A stretch of DNA of 64,000 nt from Nitrososphaerota archaeon (GCA_016184315.1 JACPCU010000007.1:1-64000); one strand, 5' to 3'. Shown: positions 20,096 to 29,448, numbered from the stretch's first letter. Program-made: numbers and translations. The notes: generated by a model not told the origin, from the letters alone.

Positions 20096-20193
20096 AACGC
20101 AATTCCATCTGACTATTCTTTACACCTATAAGCAACCACAGATATATCCGGGAGTATCCAAAGCTTGGATAGAAGGCAGCGTGAAACTAGGGA

Positions 20194-20592
20194 ATGAGCA
20201 CCAAAACTAAGCCCGAATGGGCCTTCGCCCTCTCACTGACAGGCGGGATTCTCATGCTTTTGTCCAGCGGCGTGATGTCCCTATGGTTCATGGGAGGCGG
20301 CTTCGGTATGATGAGCGGGTTCAGCGGAATGATGGGAGGCATGATGGGCGGAATCGGAGCACCACTTGGATTCATGATGCTGCTTCCGCTCATAGGAATA
20401 GCTTCAGGAGTACTTGTGGTCACAGGAGCCATACTCCTGAACTCACGTTCATCCGAGCATACCACTTGGGGCACAATAATCCTAGTATTCTCCATCGTCA
20501 GCTTCCTAGGTATGGGAGGATTCCTCATAGGCGCCATATTAGGAATAATCGGCGGAGCCCTCTCAGTAAGCTGGACACCACCGTCGACCTGA
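20194..20592 (+). CDS. Gly/Met-rich membrane protein
   Basis: MGGGFGMMSGFSGMMGGMMGGIG between TM segments; within copper cluster. Confidence 0.65.
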   Translation: MSTKTKPEWAFALSLTGGILMLLSSGVMSLWFMGGGFGMMSGFSGMMGGMMGGIGAPLGFMMLLPLIGIASGVLVVTGAILLNSRSSEHTTWGTIILVFSIVSFLGMGGFLIGAILGIIGGALSVSWTPPST

Positions 20593-20604
20593 GTAGCATC
20601 CTCC

Positions 20605-20832
20605 ATGACAGAAACGAAGCGTCTACGCCTAAGAGTCACCGGCGTTCCCTGCGCCACATGCATAATACCTATCAGAAGAGCACTGGAGAAGGCAGACGGA
20701 GTCAAAAAGATCGGAGCAAACTACGCCGCAGACCTAATAATCGTCGAATACGACTCATCGACGACAACAGAGCAACAAATAATAAAGCTAGTCAAAAAAA
20801 CAGGGTACCGAGCAACCCCCTACCACATCTAA
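20605..20832 (+). CDS. HMA-domain metallochaperone-like protein
   Basis: VTGVPCATCIIPIRRALEKADGVKKIGANYAADLIIVEYD; CxxC in the position of the HMA GMxCxxC motif. Confidence 0.8.
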   Translation: MTETKRLRLRVTGVPCATCIIPIRRALEKADGVKKIGANYAADLIIVEYDSSTTTEQQIIKLVKKTGYRATPYHI

Positions 20833-20847
20833 ACAACCAGGAATATC

Positions 20848-21081
20848 CTAAATCTCCACTTTCTCAACCTTAATCTGCTCCAGAATACCATCCGCCTTAT
20901 CCCCACTAGTCACATAAACAGCAAGAAAACCCGGAGTCCGCAGCTTAATCTTAACCTCATCGCCACGCCTCACAACCCTACACCCCGACGCCTTCCCCGC
21001 CCAACGGAGAAACTCCTCTTCACTCTCAACCAACCTAGGCAAACACACTACCTCCCACCCACACACCGACACCACCCACAT
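20848..21081 (-). CDS. hypothetical 77-aa protein
   Basis: ORF with promoter/leader repeat upstream; no family recognised. Confidence 0.5.
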   Translation of the reverse strand: MWVVSVCGWEVVCLPRLVESEEEFLRWAGKASGCRVVRRGDEVKIKLRTPGFLAVYVTSGDKADGILEQIKVEKVEI

Positions 21082-21117
21082 TTAAAACACACCCTCAACC
21101 CCATCCCGCAGCAACCC

Positions 21118-21206
21118 GAAAACCGCCTCAAACAAAACCAAACAACAAGAAACAAACCCCAACCCTACTTAAACCCCCCCTAGGCCAACAAACAAGCACA
21201 AGCCAC
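21118..21206 (-). repeat. Copy A of ~90-bp inverted repeat (G/T-rich in the given strand)
   Basis: Reverse complement of 29331-29429 except one 10-bp indel; contains CCTAGG, TTTAAGTA, TTGGGGTTTGTTTCTTGTTGTTTGG. Confidence 0.95.
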
Positions 21207-21247
21207 GCTAGCCCACCCAACAATCCGACAGACTATCTCCCTAATTG

Positions 21248-22555
21248 TTAAGCTTCTGAGCCATCACGCCAGCCAAGCCAGCCGCAACCCTTCGACGCCA
21301 TATGCCTCCTGAACGTCGGCTTCATGAACGAATAGGTCTCCATCAACCCCTTCTCGCTCCCCATCATCTCCTGCACCAACGCGATAAAATCACCCAGAAC
21401 AGTGGCCCTAGGAAGCACAAGAAGGTCCTTACCAAAAGCATTCCGAGCAGCATTATGGCCAGCAACAGCACCAGTAACTATCGCCTCCTGAATACCAACA
21501 TTCGGCCCCGCCTTTTCTCCTCCAACAAACAGATTAGCGAAGCCAGAGACCTTCAAAGAATTCTCGCGAGGAGCCATAGACATAAACCGCACAGCGTTAC
21601 CCACACCCCCTCCAAGCGGATCCGAAAACCTCGCATGCTCAAAGCCAGGAATCTTCCTCACATCCTCCAGAGGCATGTAAACCATGCCATTAGCCTTGAA
21701 GAAACCCGGATACGCCATCTTTATCACCTTCACATGGGACGGATCATAAGGAAGGTTGGTACTGAGACCTATCTTCAACATATTCTGCACCTCCTCGGGA
21801 ACATCGACTTTCCAGCTGCCTTCCCGCCTCACCGCTTCAAGCAACTCAGGATCAATAGAGTCATCGTAGAAAGACGTTGCAGAGCTCAATGCACCGAATC
21901 CGCCCCCATGCTTAGTATCTCTAAGCTTTCTGAGCTCAGGCGCACCTGCCTTAGTAGCTATGCTGACACGGTCACCGAAACTGTTACATCGGAGCATGCA
22001 CTCAACACACCCATAACCGTAATCAACGCAGACTTGAATACCTCCAGCGCCGCCTGTAGTGTCCACAAAAGCATCTCCAGTCAACACCCTACCTTTCTCC
22101 AATTTCACTGCAAGCATCTTGCTTCCTTGATTATTCTGCGCCCTCCCCATAGCCACATCAACAGCCCTATCAGCAAAGATCAGTTCCACCCCGATGCCGC
22201 GAAGATACTTCCTGATGTATGTCTCAGCCTTCATACAGTGAAAAATATGGTTTTCACCGTGACGGTGAGCAAGCTCCTCAACGCCAGCCCACTTCATCTC
22301 AGTCCTCGGGTGAGTAAGAACCGGATGCGTTCCAATGATGTCAAAGATATAGCCTCCGCCCAATGCCTTAAGCTCCTCCACAGCAGACATACGTCCGTCG
22401 TTATAATAAATCCCTGAGTGAAGACCGACACCAAGAAGCTGATCAGTCCTCTCCACAAGAGTAACATCAGCACCAGCGTTACGGGCACATGCAGCAGCAC
22501 TAACCCCTGAAAAACCTCCACCTACAACTATGACTTTTGGCATATCGCATCGCAC
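21248..22555 (-). CDS. FAD-dependent oxidoreductase
   Basis: N-term VIVVGGGFSGVSAAACARNAGADVTLVER Rossmann FAD motif; C-term ANLFVGGEKAGPNVGIQEAIVTGAVAGHNAA. Confidence 0.8.
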   Translation of the reverse strand: MRCDMPKVIVVGGGFSGVSAAACARNAGADVTLVERTDQLLGVGLHSGIYYNDGRMSAVEELKALGGGYIFDIIGTHPVLTHPRTEMKWAGVEELAHRHGENHIFHCMKAETYIRKYLRGIGVELIFADRAVDVAMGRAQNNQGSKMLAVKLEKGRVLTGDAFVDTTGGAGGIQVCVDYGYGCVECMLRCNSFGDRVSIATKAGAPELRKLRDTKHGGGFGALSSATSFYDDSIDPELLEAVRREGSWKVDVPEEVQNMLKIGLSTNLPYDPSHVKVIKMAYPGFFKANGMVYMPLEDVRKIPGFEHARFSDPLGGGVGNAVRFMSMAPRENSLKVSGFANLFVGGEKAGPNVGIQEAIVTGAVAGHNAARNAFGKDLLVLPRATVLGDFIALVQEMMGSEKGLMETYSFMKPTFRRHMASKGCGWLGWRDGSEA

Positions 22556-22652
22556 TCCTCCTGATAATCGTATAAGGTTTATGTTCAGTTCGCAAACATA
22601 TAATCGTCAAGTCTAAAATATTTTCAGACCAACATCGATCCTGCTGAAAGAT

Positions 22653-23909
22653 CTAGATGCTGAATGCCTGACCGGGCTGAGGCGCCTCAGCCTCAAACCC
22701 GAGCCTCTCCTTGATCTCCTGAGCGAAGCTTACACAGCTCGACTCCTCGCCATGAACAGTCAGAACCTTAGGGCTGCCTCTTACCTTGCCCAACATCTCA
22801 AACAGCTCTTTCTTACCGCTATGAGAAGAGAAGTCGAATCTTCGCACAGTGGCCTTCACTTTCGTCGGCTTGCCTTTGATAATCGCCATGCCTTTTTCTA
22901 GGAGTGTTCGGCCAGGTGTCCCAGGGACCTGGAAAGACACTATGGAAATAGCGTTTTTGGGTTTTGTCGCTATGGCCTGTGTGTAGAAGATTGCTTGACC
23001 GCCCACCAACATGCCTGCCGGCGCTATGATAACACACGGAGTATCTGCAAGTCGTTTTCTCTCATTCCAGCTAGAGATAAGTTCCAAGCTCTCCACGGTC
23101 TTCCTGAAGAGAGCAGGCTCCTTAAGATATTCCTGATGTCTAAATAGGATCTCATTAGTTTCAAGAGCCATACCATCCATCGCAACAGGATACGGGAAAG
23201 AACGGCTCTTCAAGGCGCATGCAACTTCCTGAGCTCTACCAACTGAGAAAGCAGGCACGAAAAGAGTCCCTCCGTTTTCCACAGTCTCTCTAGCGAAGTC
23301 TACGAAAGCGTCTTCAGCCTCCTCTCTAGGTGGATGATCAGCCGTTGCATAGGTGCTCTCAGTGATAACCATGTCGAATTCTTCGGGCTCCACATCTGCC
23401 CCTTTCAGGAGGTTGGTGTCTGTGCCGTTTACATCTCCAGTGTAGAGAAGTCTTTTGTCGCCGTCCTCCAGCGTAATCATTGAGGAGCCCGGTATGTGAC
23501 CAGCATCTCTGAACTTAGCGGTGAACTCGCCTACCTTCACCTCGTCGCTCTGCTTTAATCTTGTAGCCTTCTTCATCATAGCCATGACATCCAAGTATTC
23601 GAAGGGCAGGTAGAACCCTGAGATCTTAACGAAGTCGCTTAGAAGAAGTCTAGTGAGATCCATAGTGACCTCGGTGGCATAAAGTTCTACTCCGTTGGAC
23701 AGGTAGAACAGAGGGACGCCTCCTGAATGATCTAGGTGAGCATGTGAAAGAAGAATAGCGTCTACGTCACGCCGCTGCACATGGATTGGGAATGAGGGTT
23801 GCCTAGTCATCAACACGCCGAAGTCCAGTAGAACGCTAGTCCGTTTGCCTTTGACAAGGAAGGCTGAACGCCCGACTTCGCGCGCCGCGCCTAGGGCGGA
23901 AATCTCCAT
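22653..23909 (-). CDS. metallo-beta-lactamase/beta-CASP RNA-processing exonuclease-like protein
   Basis: SHAHLDHSGGVPL, GHIPGSSMI, TGDVNGTDTNLL, HSGKKELFEML, VLTVHGEESSC. Confidence 0.87.
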   Translation of the reverse strand: MEISALGAAREVGRSAFLVKGKRTSVLLDFGVLMTRQPSFPIHVQRRDVDAILLSHAHLDHSGGVPLFYLSNGVELYATEVTMDLTRLLLSDFVKISGFYLPFEYLDVMAMMKKATRLKQSDEVKVGEFTAKFRDAGHIPGSSMITLEDGDKRLLYTGDVNGTDTNLLKGADVEPEEFDMVITESTYATADHPPREEAEDAFVDFARETVENGGTLFVPAFSVGRAQEVACALKSRSFPYPVAMDGMALETNEILFRHQEYLKEPALFRKTVESLELISSWNERKRLADTPCVIIAPAGMLVGGQAIFYTQAIATKPKNAISIVSFQVPGTPGRTLLEKGMAIIKGKPTKVKATVRRFDFSSHSGKKELFEMLGKVRGSPKVLTVHGEESSCVSFAQEIKERLGFEAEAPQPGQAFSI

Positions 23910-23968
23910 GACTGCACTTACGTCCTTACGGCAAACTTTTCATACTCCACTCTTTAAGGTTTCCCTAC

Positions 23969-24673
23969 ATGTCGACGATAGAAATCCTCCCTCAGGGGAC
24001 AAAGTTAGACGGTTGCAGTCTGATCACGGGCTTCCACGGCATCGGCGCAGCGGGATACTGGACTATCAAATACCTTCAAGATAAGTTGCAGATTCCAAGA
24101 GTAGCCTTCGTAAACTCTTCAATCATTCCTCCGGTAACATCGACAGCCAAAGGGAGACTTGTGTCCCCCTACGAGCTTTACCGGAAGGAAAACTTGGTCT
24201 TCTTCAAAGCAGAGATACCTCCGCAGCGAGAAGAAGAAATCAAATTCTACGGTGAACTCGCTGCTTGGATCGTCGACTCAGGAATGAAAGAAGTGGCGCT
24301 GGTAGGTGGTTTGGATATCAATCTGAAGCATGATGAATCCACCTTCAGGCTGGTTCATACATCAATCTACAAACCTACGGGAGAGCTGGAGAAAGCATTG
24401 ATCTTGGAGGATGACCATCTTATTGTCGGTCCTGTTGCGGTAATGTTAAACCAGTTCGAGATGAAGGGGTTTCCAGCCTTTGCGATACTTGCCTATGCGT
24501 CGCCTGAACGAATGGATCCTAGGGCAGTTGCAGTGTCAATAGGTGTTCTGGGAAAGCACTATGGCTTTGAGGTGGATGTGACACCACTGATAAAAGGAGC
24601 GGAGGCGATAGAGATGGAAGTTGCGAAACGGGAGAACTACGTCAAGAAGGGCGTTGAATCAATGTATGCTTAG
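23969..24673 (+). CDS. PAC2 family / proteasome assembly chaperone-like protein
   Basis: LDGCSLITGFHGIGAAGYWTIKYLQDKL; VALVGGLD; PAFAILAYASPERMDPRAV. Confidence 0.75.
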   Translation: MSTIEILPQGTKLDGCSLITGFHGIGAAGYWTIKYLQDKLQIPRVAFVNSSIIPPVTSTAKGRLVSPYELYRKENLVFFKAEIPPQREEEIKFYGELAAWIVDSGMKEVALVGGLDINLKHDESTFRLVHTSIYKPTGELEKALILEDDHLIVGPVAVMLNQFEMKGFPAFAILAYASPERMDPRAVAVSIGVLGKHYGFEVDVTPLIKGAEAIEMEVAKRENYVKKGVESMYA

Positions 24674-24676
24674 GCC

Positions 24677-26287
24677 TTAATGTCGATGTCGAGGCTCTTC
24701 CAGCGTTTTCTTCGCGGCTTCTGCAATTTGAAGCGCAGCTTCCCGAGTGCCGATACTGGAGTTTATTGTTAGGAGTGAGCCTCTTGAAATGAGTTTTCTA
24801 AGGTTTCTTACTATCGATCGTGGGGTGCGATTATTGTCTATGAGCATTATGTTCTTTGGGCGGTGTTGCTTGACAATTTGTTCGACCTGGTCAACTGTGA
24901 TCTTTGCTACTTCCTTGCTTTCGGCAAAGCCAGAGGTGTACAAGTGTTGGGAAAGTGGGTATATATCGCTGATTTCAACTGGGGCTAATCCGATGCCTGG
25001 TATCAAGAAGAAAACCTGTATTCTTCCCAAGTGTTGTCCAAGAACATTGGCCAGCTCGGAGTAGATCTCTGAGCTGAGAAAGGGTTTCTCTTCCTGATCC
25101 GGTAGAATAAGGAGTAGATCTTTTCCGTTGCGCGGTAGGATGTTAGTGATGCGTTTGCGGGTTCTTGAAAGTTCAGGTCTATGGGCGTCTAGAGCTGTGA
25201 AGAGGAAAAGAGCTCGGTTTTTGAAGACAGGCGTACCTTCTTCAAACAGTTTCTTGGCCTTGTTCAAGACTTGATATGCCTCCCACAGTTTAGGATGGCA
25301 TCGAGCTTTGATCCCAAGGTATTCCCATAGCCTTCCGTCGTGTATTGCTTGTCTTACCGCTAAGACTTCTTGGCGCAAGACGTAAAGATTGTGAAACGCC
25401 AATTGTTCTTCAGCGTCTATTCTGCTCCTAAGGTCTTCCACGCTACTCTTGTAGCAGACTGGGCAGGAACACGGGAGATACGCAAGGTTTTCAAGCCTTT
25501 CTGTTCCGTATGGCGTCATGTATCGTTTCTGCTTAGCATAGAGGGCGTATGATGCTGAGTCGAACATGTCGCACCCCAAAGATACGGCAAGGGGTATTGT
25601 CAACGGGTGTCCAGCTCCAAAGAGATGGAGCGGTTTGTTTGGGGGAAGCGCTTGTTTGACTGCGCAGATCATTTGGATTAACAGCGGAAAATCGTAGCTT
25701 TCCATGACTTCGGTGGGACTACCCAGCGCAAAAATGTTGAAGCTTAATCGCTTCATCTGGTTTGCTGAGGTCTTCAAGAGATCGAGATATTGGCCCCCTT
25801 GAATTGGCCCCATCCAAAGCAAGTCCTCTCTGTTTCTCAACTTGATGTTGGCTTTGGCTGCCCTAACGGTTTCTTCAACGGTTTTCAGAGCATAATTCTT
25901 CGTGACGTTGAGACCTGTGGGCTGATCAAGGATTGTCGCAATATCTACTCCTATGGTTTCTTGGAAGCGAGTGATCTCTTCACCGGTAACCTTAACATCG
26001 CCATATTCTAGGACTTGGTATCCTCCTGAATCAGTCATGACGATGCCGTCGAAACCTATCAGCCCATGGATTCCCTTTGCCTCAGCTTCTCTTCCAGCGT
26101 ATTTCCGGGCGAGGTACGCATTGGTCATAACCGCTGTGAAACCCAAGCCTTTGACTTGTTTGGCAGGTATCTTCTGTCTGGTGGGGTGAAGTACGGGGAG
26201 AAGGGCTGGAGTTTCGAGAACGCCGTGGCCAGTCGTCAGGTGACCGATGCGGCCGGCTAGATCTGAGGTCTTGATCTCGAAATCCAT
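24677..26287 (-). CDS. tgtA: archaeosine tRNA-guanine transglycosylase
   Basis: TGT signatures TDSGGYQVLEYG, LLWMGPIQGGQYLDLR-like, FALGSPTEVME, CSCPVC zinc site. Confidence 0.92.
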   Translation of the reverse strand: MDFEIKTSDLAGRIGHLTTGHGVLETPALLPVLHPTRQKIPAKQVKGLGFTAVMTNAYLARKYAGREAEAKGIHGLIGFDGIVMTDSGGYQVLEYGDVKVTGEEITRFQETIGVDIATILDQPTGLNVTKNYALKTVEETVRAAKANIKLRNREDLLWMGPIQGGQYLDLLKTSANQMKRLSFNIFALGSPTEVMESYDFPLLIQMICAVKQALPPNKPLHLFGAGHPLTIPLAVSLGCDMFDSASYALYAKQKRYMTPYGTERLENLAYLPCSCPVCYKSSVEDLRSRIDAEEQLAFHNLYVLRQEVLAVRQAIHDGRLWEYLGIKARCHPKLWEAYQVLNKAKKLFEEGTPVFKNRALFLFTALDAHRPELSRTRKRITNILPRNGKDLLLILPDQEEKPFLSSEIYSELANVLGQHLGRIQVFFLIPGIGLAPVEISDIYPLSQHLYTSGFAESKEVAKITVDQVEQIVKQHRPKNIMLIDNNRTPRSIVRNLRKLISRGSLLTINSSIGTREAALQIAEAAKKTLEEPRHRH

Positions 26288-26337
26288 AATGGCTTCAACA
26301 GTTGTCGTTCTGATTACCAGTGATTGAAGATATGAGG

Positions 26338-26775
26338 TTAGGTGCTCTGGGCCTTGCTCTGCTTTACGAACTCGTCGTAGATTCCTTTGGCTCGCTCAGC
26401 CGCCAAGCCGCTGCCTTCGACTACGCCTTTCTCTGTAAGCTTAATTTTGTCCATGACTATGATGGCACCTATCTCTTCTCTTACTTTTACAAGGCTTGGG
26501 AATACTCGTTCAAGCCTTTCCGCTAAAGATTTCAGCTCGAAAGGTTTCTCTATGAGTCTGACTTCCTTAATGAAGCTGCCATTTAAGACAAGTTTGAAGA
26601 CTTTGCCGTCGCCACCAGTCACGTTGTCTATGATAATGTTTAGTTTCTCGTCGATGCCTACAAGATATCCTTGATAGGTTTTGCCTTCAGAAGTTTCTAT
26701 GCCTACTCTTCTTCCAATCAATGTAGCCAATTCTTCGCCAAATTTTCTAAATACTGTGGCTGCCACTTTCTCCAC
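26338..26775 (-). CDS. Lsm/Sm-like RNA-binding protein with C-terminal extension
   Basis: LIGRRVGIETSEGKTYQGYLVGIDEKLNIIIDNVTGGDGKVFKLVLNGSFIKEVRLIE. Confidence 0.8.
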   Translation of the reverse strand: MEKVAATVFRKFGEELATLIGRRVGIETSEGKTYQGYLVGIDEKLNIIIDNVTGGDGKVFKLVLNGSFIKEVRLIEKPFELKSLAERLERVFPSLVKVREEIGAIIVMDKIKLTEKGVVEGSGLAAERAKGIYDEFVKQSKAQST

Positions 26776-26944
26776 TACCCATGTTGGCCGGAGATATTGG
26801 AGCCGTTAAAAAGCTTCCCAAATTAGCGATTTTGCCTTGCCCTTTGTCATTACTGTACACCATCTTTTGATGTTTGACTAGAGGATGCAATAATGAATGA
26901 CGACAGGAACCCTCTGAAGCCTATCTTAGGGTTTTGTTCATTTG

Positions 26945-27075
26945 TCGGGGCTTGCTTGGGTTCTATGCGCCGGTATAGAGCTGTTTCATGGGGGCTATAC
27001 AAAACTGGTAAATGGAGCATCCCCTGGTTCTGAGCAGAGGGGGCGAGCTAGCATGCAGAGCCCGAAGACAGAACC
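26945..27075 (+). ncRNA. candidate structured RNA of unknown class
   Basis: Closing helix TCGGG(g)CTTGC / GC(a)GAGCCCGA around internal hairpins GTTCTAT-gcgccggt-ATAGAGC and CCCCT-...-AGGGG in a ~400-nt non-coding gap; ACA just 3' of the closing stem. Confidence 0.25.
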
Positions 27076-27217
27076 TATCTTGGCATTTCTTAACTATTAG
27101 GATATCGTTTTTGATATGGGGCTGGTTTCCGTTAAGAAAGGTTCACCAAACGTACCATCAAGAAGAATAGGGGGATAGCTGTGAGGTCTGGCGATATTGA
27201 GGCGCGAGCATCCTACC

Positions 27218-27949
27218 ATGGTTTCTCGTTCTAGTACGTCGACTGTTTGGTTAGGGGCGGGCCTTGTTAAAGGGAAGTTCCTCAGACGTTTGAACCGGTT
27301 TGCGGTGCTATTTGAGAGCGACGGAAAGGTGTCGGAGGCGTTTATGCCTAATTCTGGAAGGCTTCTTGAGTTGTTGAAACCTGCTGCGTCTCTGATATTG
27401 AAGCGGAAGATGGAAGGAAAGTCTTCCTTCGAGCTTCTTGCTGTTAGGACTAATGGCATGGTTGTTCCTATAGGCAGTAGGTTGCCTAACAAACTATTCC
27501 ATTTAGCTGTGGTCCAACGTTTTCTTCCACCATTCGCCGCTTATACTGATGTGAAACCTGAATATCGATATGGTTCCAGCAGATTAGATTTCCTGCTCTC
27601 AAATGATACTGAACGTTGTCTCGTAGAAATGAAGTCTTGTACACTTGTGAAAGGAGGCGTAGCTTTGTTCCCAGATGCACCGACTGAACGTGGGACGAAA
27701 CATGTCTTAGAATTATTGAAAGCCAAGCAGGAGAGCTTTAGAGCCTGCGTGGTGTTCATCGTTCAGAGGAGTGACGCAGTGGTAATGAGGCCATATTGGG
27801 AGAATGATGCTAGGTTTGGTGAGGCGGTTTGGGAAGCATCCAGGAAGGGGGTTGAGATTTTCGCGTGGAAAGTCAGACCTGTAGATGAGTCTCTCAGAAT
27901 TACTATTGGAGACCAGATTCCAGTGGAGATCGGCCGCGGGATAGGCTAA
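27218..27949 (+). CDS. sfsA: SfsA family protein (ORF can extend to 27197)
   Basis: FLRRLNRFAVLFESDGKVSEAFMPNSGRLLELL; CLVEMKSCTLVKGGVALFPDAPTERGTKHVLEL. Confidence 0.88.
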   Translation: MVSRSSTSTVWLGAGLVKGKFLRRLNRFAVLFESDGKVSEAFMPNSGRLLELLKPAASLILKRKMEGKSSFELLAVRTNGMVVPIGSRLPNKLFHLAVVQRFLPPFAAYTDVKPEYRYGSSRLDFLLSNDTERCLVEMKSCTLVKGGVALFPDAPTERGTKHVLELLKAKQESFRACVVFIVQRSDAVVMRPYWENDARFGEAVWEASRKGVEIFAWKVRPVDESLRITIGDQIPVEIGRGIG

Positions 27950-27964
27950 GCGCGCCTTGGGGAC

Positions 27965-28246
27965 CTAAGTTCTCAGTCCGAAGGACTGGGCGAACTCGGA
28001 GAATTTCTCGTAGCCATCTAGGAAGTGAAGACCTTTCTGGCTGATCTTGTACCTAGACCCTCTCTCAACAATACTCTGCTCAAGTAATCCTGAACTGACA
28101 AGGTCTTTGAGAATGCGGACAAGTCTAGAGTAAGGAACATTTGCCTTCCTTAGCAGGATTGTGACTCCTATGCCGCCTTCGTTCGCCCCGAAGTCTCTGA
28201 CAGTGATCAAGACGTCGGCAATAATCTTCATCTGCGTTCTATACAT
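27965..28246 (-). CDS. winged-HTH transcriptional regulator
   Basis: GGIGVTILLRKANVPYSRLVRILKDLVSSGLLEQSIVERGSRYKISQKG. Confidence 0.75.
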   Translation of the reverse strand: MYRTQMKIIADVLITVRDFGANEGGIGVTILLRKANVPYSRLVRILKDLVSSGLLEQSIVERGSRYKISQKGLHFLDGYEKFSEFAQSFGLRT

Positions 28247-28880
28247 CGACGATCCTCCTTACATCCTGATATGCGAAGAACTTCAAGACGGGGATCAGCA
28301 GGGTTACCAGTCCAAAGACTCTCATAGCTACTGAGGTGGCGAGTAGGATGTCTCCTGGAGGGTAGAGGAAGGCAGCTATACGCATAAGTTCGCCCAGTGC
28401 GAGCATCCCTAATCCAGTGGCTATGATTACTGTAGCTCGCTTTCTGGTCCTTAGATACGCAACGACTGTCTCTAGGAGACCGTAGAACAGGAAGTAAGTT
28501 GATAACACTTTGAGGGCAGCGTCCAGCGTAAGAATGGGTATGAATGGTATGAATACAATGGGTACGGCGTGGCCGGCTCTCACGTCAACTGCGTGGGAGA
28601 AGGCTAGGAAGAAGTAGCCCATTGTTTGGAATACCGTTGCTACCACCAAAAGTATCGGAACCATCTGGATACCGGTCTGCCCAATCTGGCTGATGCCTGC
28701 CAGTCCGGATATTGAGAAACCGACGAAGAGCAAGAAGAATGCGAAGGTAAGACGCAGGAAAGTTGAGCTACCTGTTTCACGATAGCCTTTCAAAGCTATA
28801 TACCCTACTGAGAAACCGATGGAAGCCCCTACTATCTCCAGCAGACTCTCTACTATGCTTAGCATCGAGCTTTCGGGCAA
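28239..28880 (-). CDS. multi-pass membrane protein (about 7 TM)
   Basis: 213 aa, repeated hydrophobic segments; end overlaps start of HTH gene. Confidence 0.65.
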   Translation of the reverse strand: MPESSMLSIVESLLEIVGASIGFSVGYIALKGYRETGSSTFLRLTFAFFLLFVGFSISGLAGISQIGQTGIQMVPILLVVATVFQTMGYFFLAFSHAVDVRAGHAVPIVFIPFIPILTLDAALKVLSTYFLFYGLLETVVAYLRTRKRATVIIATGLGMLALGELMRIAAFLYPPGDILLATSVAMRVFGLVTLLIPVLKFFAYQDVRRIVDV

Positions 28881-28983
28881 TCCTTGTCTTGAGATACTTG
28901 TGATCTCAGAGATATAAAAATTGTCTTGTGTAAAGTTTCTTACACGTTTTTGTCTCAGAGGTTAGATAAAGTTTTTTCCATGG

Positions 28984-29250
28984 TTAACTACCTGATCTGA
29001 GAAAACTCCAGAGCATTGAGAGAAGAGAAATGATGATAAGGATTGGAGATGTCACAAACGTGAAACCATCTTTTCTGTATGCATAGAGGAGGATGGGTGG
29101 GACCTTTTCCAACTCCTCGGCAGAAGGTAGGTATTTCGCTAGCATAGGTAATAGGACTAGTAACGCTCCTGTGATTAGAATTATCCATCCAGCTATGCTG
29201 ACTGACTCAAGGGTTGAAACCATGCTGCGCTTGATGATAGTTTGACGCAT
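28984..29250 (-). CDS. hypothetical small membrane protein
   Basis: 88-aa ORF with two TM segments. Confidence 0.5.
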   Translation of the reverse strand: MRQTIIKRSMVSTLESVSIAGWIILITGALLVLLPMLAKYLPSAEELEKVPPILLYAYRKDGFTFVTSPILIIISLLSMLWSFLRSGS

Positions 29251-29330
29251 TTGATTAGCTTTCCTGAAGCGCTTATTTTTGAATAATCACTGCGCCAATG
29301 AGTCTATCTCAAAGCTTTTGTTTTTGCTGG

Positions 29331-29429
29331 GTGGCTTGTGCTTGTTTGTGTGTGTTTGTTGGCCTAGGGGGGGTTTAAGTAGGGTTGGGGTTTGTTTCTT
29401 GTTGTTTGGTTTTGTTTGAGGCGGTTTTC
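29331..29429 (+). repeat. Copy B of ~90-bp inverted repeat; TATA-like box and leader upstream of SUI1 gene
   Basis: Reverse complement matches 21118-21206; carries an extra 10 bp (tttgtgtgtg-type) near its outer part. Confidence 0.95.
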
Positions 29430-29448
29430 AGAGTATGTGTAGCGGAAT

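Noticed and set aside
20217-20873. 218-aa ORF overlapping the Met-rich and HMA genes in another frame
   Set aside because: Arg/His-rich alternative frame; the two smaller ORFs have sensible domains
21302-22417. 371-aa plus-strand ORF antisense to FAD oxidoreductase
   Set aside because: Long but low-complexity His/Leu/Arg/Ser-rich shadow of a clear Rossmann-fold gene
26890-27085. Possible RNase P RNA-like strings (ATGAATGAC, GACAGAACC)
   Set aside because: Order and spacing do not match CR-I/CR-V of archaeal RNase P; no P4 partner found
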